Shown here piece after piece: positions 61,108 through 64,000 of a stretch of DNA of 64,000 nucleotides; the first letter of the stretch is position 1; each line of letters opens with the position of its first letter. This stretch comes from Amblyomma americanum (Eukaryota > Arthropoda > Arachnida > Ixodida > Ixodidae): positions 1,364,001-1,428,000 of the forward strand of contig NW_027526486.1 in the NCBI RefSeq assembly GCF_052857255.1, in the 5' to 3' direction. The notes under the pieces were generated by a model. The model saw only the letters and a program-made list of their open reading frames with translations, ran no database searches and was not told where the DNA came from. The translations under genes were made by a program, and so were the position numbers.

Positions 61108-64000
61108 TGCAGTTCTGAGAGAAAACGTTTACACCTTTCTCTCGTCTACTCTTCGACGACTTGTAAAATCGATGCTCGTGAATCTTGCTAGTTTCGATCT
61201 AAAACGATGTATCCCGTTGTTTTGAGCCGGAATGCAAGTTTTCGCGCAGTTCTGGGAGAAAAAGTTTACACCATTCTCTCGTCTACTCTTCGACGACTTG
61301 TAAAATCGATGCTCGTGAATCTTGCTAGTTTCAATTTAAAACGATGTATCCCGTTGTTTTGAGCCGGAATACAAGTTTTCGCAGAGTCCTGAGAGAAAAA
61401 GTTTACACCTTTCTCTCGTCTACTCTTCGAAGACTTGTAAAATCGATGCTCGTGAATCTTGCTGGTTTCGATCTAAAACGATGTATCCCGTTGTTTTGAG
61501 CCGGAATACAAGTTTTCGCGCAGTTCTGAGAGAAAAAAGTTTACACCTTTCTCTCGTGTACTCTTCGACGACTTGTAAAATCGATGCTCGTGAATCATGC
61601 TAGTTTCGATCTAAAACGATGTATCCCGTTGTTTTGAGCCGGAATACAAGTTTTCGCGCAGTTTTGAGAGAAAAAGTTTACACCTTTCCCTCGTGTACTT
61701 ATCGACTACTTGTAAAATCGATGCTCGTGAATCTTGCTGGTATCGATCTAAAACGATGTATCCCGTTGTTTTGAGCCGGAATACAAGTTTTCGCGCAGTT
61801 CTGAGAGAAAAAGTTTACACCTTTCTCTCGTGTACTCTTCGACGACTTGTAAAATCGATGCTCGTGAATCTTGCTATTTTCGATCTAAAACGATGTATCC
61901 CGTTGTTTTGAGCCGGAATACAAGTTTTCGTGCAGTTCTGAGAGAAAACGTTTACACCTTTCTCGTCTACTCTTCGACGACTTGTAAAATCGATGCTCGT
62001 GAATCTTGCTAGTTTCGATCTAAAACGATGTATCCCGTTGTTTTGAGCCAGAATACAAGTTTTCGCGCAGTTCTGAGAGAAAGTTTACACCTTTCTCTCG
62101 TCTACTCTTCGAAGACTTGTAAAATCGATGCCCGTGAATCTTGCTAGTTTCGATTTAAAACGATGTATCCTGTTGTTTTGAGCCGGAATACAAGTTTTCG
62201 CGCAGTTCTGAGAGAAAAAGTTTACACCTTTCTCTCGTGTACTCTTCGACGACTTGTAAAATCGATGCTCGTGAATCTTGCTAGTTTCGATCTAAAACGA
62301 TGTATCCCGTTGTTTTGAGCCAGAATACAAGTTTTCGCGCAGTTCTGAGAGAAAAAGTTTACACCTTTCTCTCGTCTACTCTTCGAAGGCTTGTAAAATC
62401 GATGCCCGTGAATCTTGCTAGTTTCAATTTAAAACGATGTATCCCGTTGTTTTGAGCCGGAATACAAGTTTTCGCGCAGTTCTGAGAGAAAAAGTTTACA
62501 CCTTTCTCTCGTGTACTCTTCGACGACTTGTAAAATCGATACTCGTGAATCATGCTAGTTTCAATCTAAAACGATGTATCCCGTTGTTTTGAGCAGGAAT
62601 ACAAGTTTTCGCGCAGTTCTGAGAGAAAAAGTTTACACCTTTCTCTCGTCTACTCTTCGAAGACTTGTAAAATCGATGCTCGTGAATCTTGCTAGTTTCA
62701 ATTTAAAACGATATATCCCGTTGTTTTGAGCCGGAATACAAATTTTCGCGCAGTTCTGAGAGAAAAAGTTTTCACCTTTCTCTCGTCTACTCTTCGACGA
62801 CTTGTAAAATCAATGCTCGTGAACCTTGCTAGTTTCGATCTACAACGATGTATCCCGTTGTTTTGAGCTGGAATAGAAGTTTTCGCGCAGTTCTGAGAGA
62901 AAAAGTTTACACCTTTCTCTCGTCTACTTTTCGAGGACTCGTAAAATCGATTCTCGTGAATCTTGCTAGTTTTGACCTAAAACGATGTATCCCGTTTTTT
63001 TGAGCCGGAATACAAGTTTTCGTGCAGTTCTGAGAGAAAACGTTTACACCTTTCTCTCGTCTACTCTTCGACGACTTGTAAAATCGATGCTCGTGAATCT
63101 TGCTAGTTTCGATCTAAAACGATGTATCCCCTTGTTTTGAGCCAGAATACAAGTTTTCGCGCAGTTCTGAGAGAAAAAGTTTACACCTTTTTCTAGTCTA
63201 CTCTTCGAAGACTTGTAAAATCGATGCCCGTGAATCTTGCTAGTTTCGATTTAAAACGATGTATCCTGTTGTTTTGAGCCGGAATACAAGTTTTCGCGCA
63301 GTTCTGAGAGAAAAGTTTACACCTTTCTCTCGTGTACTCTTCGACGACTTGTAAAATCGATGCTCGTGAATCATGCTAGTTTCGATCTAAAACGATGTAT
63401 CCCGTTGTTTTGAGCCGGAATACAAAGTTATCGCGCAGTTCTGAGAGAAAAAGTTTACACCTTTCTCTCGTGTACTCTTCGACGACTTGTAAAATCGATA
63501 CTCGAGAATCATGCTAGTTTCGATCTAAAACGATGTATACCGTTGTTTTGAGCCGGAATACAAGTTTTCGCGCAGTTCTGAGAGAAAAAAGTTTACACCT
63601 TTCTCTCGTGTACTCTTCGACGACTTGTAAAATCGATGCTCGTGAATCATGCTAGTTTCGATCTAAAACGATGTATCCCGTTGTTTTGAGCCGGAATACA
63701 AGTTTTCGCGCAGTTCTGAGAGAAAAAGTTTACACCTTTCTCTCGTCTACTCTTCGACGACTTGTAAAATCGATGCTCGTGAATCTCGCTAGTTTCAATT
63801 TAAAACGATGTATCCCGTTGTTTTGAGTCGGAATACAAGTTTTCGCAGAGTTCTGAGAGAAAAAGTTTACACCTTTCTCTCGTCTACGCTTCGAAGACTT
63901 GTAAAATCGATGCTCGTGAATCTTGCTAGTTTCGATCTAAAACGATGTATCCCGTTGTTTTGAGCCAGAATACAAGTTTTCGCGCCGTTCTGAGAGAAAA
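61108..64000 (+). repeat. Large segmental duplication S, second part, right copy (2893 bp, runs off the edge)
   Basis: This is the counterpart of 39,601-42,493 at offset 21,507, with all the rare markers listed for the left copy (for example ACACCATTCTC near 61,270, TTTTTCTAGTC near 63,188, CAAAGTTATCG near 63,423 and CTACGCTTCG near 63,885). It is still matching at the last base, so domain D probably starts again beyond the window. Confidence 0.85.

Larger units (their letters stand above)
1..64000 (+). repeat. 137-bp satellite tandem array filling the window
   Basis: The monomer, phased to begin at GTTCTGAGAG, returns at 1, 138, 275 and so on with a 137-bp period through the whole window (about 467 copies). 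All copies share one orientation; I saw no inverted copy and no interruption. Fixed landmarks in each copy are the GAGAG A-tract (6-15), TTTCTCTCG (25-33), TGTAAAATCGATG (51-63), CTAAAACGATG (88-98), TTTTGAGCCGG (109-119) and TTTTCGCGCA (128-137). The consensus has 57 G+C of 137 and 11 CpG. Single-base variants and 1-3-bp indels distinguish copies and recur in ordered sets, which shows higher-order repeat organisation. A eukaryotic centromeric or pericentromeric satellite is the likeliest identity. Family and species are not recognised. Confidence 0.98.

Noticed and set aside
1..64000. CRISPR array
   Set aside because: The repeat is a contiguous 137-bp unit with no alternation of short conserved repeats and unique spacers, and no cas genes are present.
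1..64000. Repetitive surface-protein gene, or rDNA spacer/telomere repeat
   Set aside because: The 137-bp period is not divisible by three and no frame stays open, which excludes a repeat protein. No rRNA sequence or short G-rich telomeric motif is present.
1..64000. Embedded mobile element or novel gene system
   Set aside because: I looked along the whole window for any stretch departing from the monomer pattern; all lines fit it, including the domain junctions at about 21.1, 27.7, 42.4, 53.4 and 59.6 kb.

Overview
The window is one uninterrupted satellite DNA array. From base 1 to base 64000 it consists of head-to-tail copies of a 137-bp monomer, about 467 copies, all in the same orientation. 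I find no gene, RNA gene, transposon, CRISPR array or unique sequence anywhere in it. 137 is not a multiple of 3, so every reading frame shifts at each monomer. Open frames therefore stay short (mostly 61-109 codons) and recur only as translations of the repeat.

This points to a eukaryotic heterochromatic or centromeric/pericentromeric block. My count of the consensus monomer gives 57 G+C of 137 (about 42%) and 11 CpG, where base composition predicts about 6. Such CpG excess is unusual for a satellite in a heavily CpG-methylated genome (vertebrate or plant). It fits better with a weakly methylated invertebrate such as an insect. This is inference; I do not recognise the satellite family or the species.

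Monomers are not identical. Diagnostic variants recur in fixed order and define higher-order repeats (HORs), which group into domains. (A) About 444-21,120 holds units of 16-17 monomers (2193, 2194 and 2330 bp), then rearranged units, including a 3-kb duplication (7,161-10,270 and 12,920-15,880) and a near-perfect 1919-bp tandem pair (15,936-19,773). (B) About 21,120-27,670 has units of 11, 15 and 13 monomers marked by a TTTTGACC-type monomer and a one-base deletion. (C) About 27,670-42,390 has 9-, 10- and 11-monomer steps marked by TGCCCGTG and TTTCCATC variants. (D) About 42,390-53,424 has a 20-monomer (about 2740 bp) tandem pair marked by GTTGACACC, CTCAAG and AAAGAATG variants. From 53,425 to the window end domain C returns: 33,425-39,600 reappears exactly 20,000 bp downstream, then 1507 bp (11 x 137) is inserted, then 39,601-42,493 reappears 21,507 bp downstream up to the last base. 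The first 440 bp also look C-like.

Two dyad symmetries of identical geometry (8-bp arms, 11-nt loop) lie in the consensus monomer, one perfect and one with a single mismatch. There is no set of cooperating genes. What the window records is a history of unequal exchange and segmental amplification. Alignments were done by eye using marker variants, so boundaries are approximate and identity statements rest on marker and spot checks.
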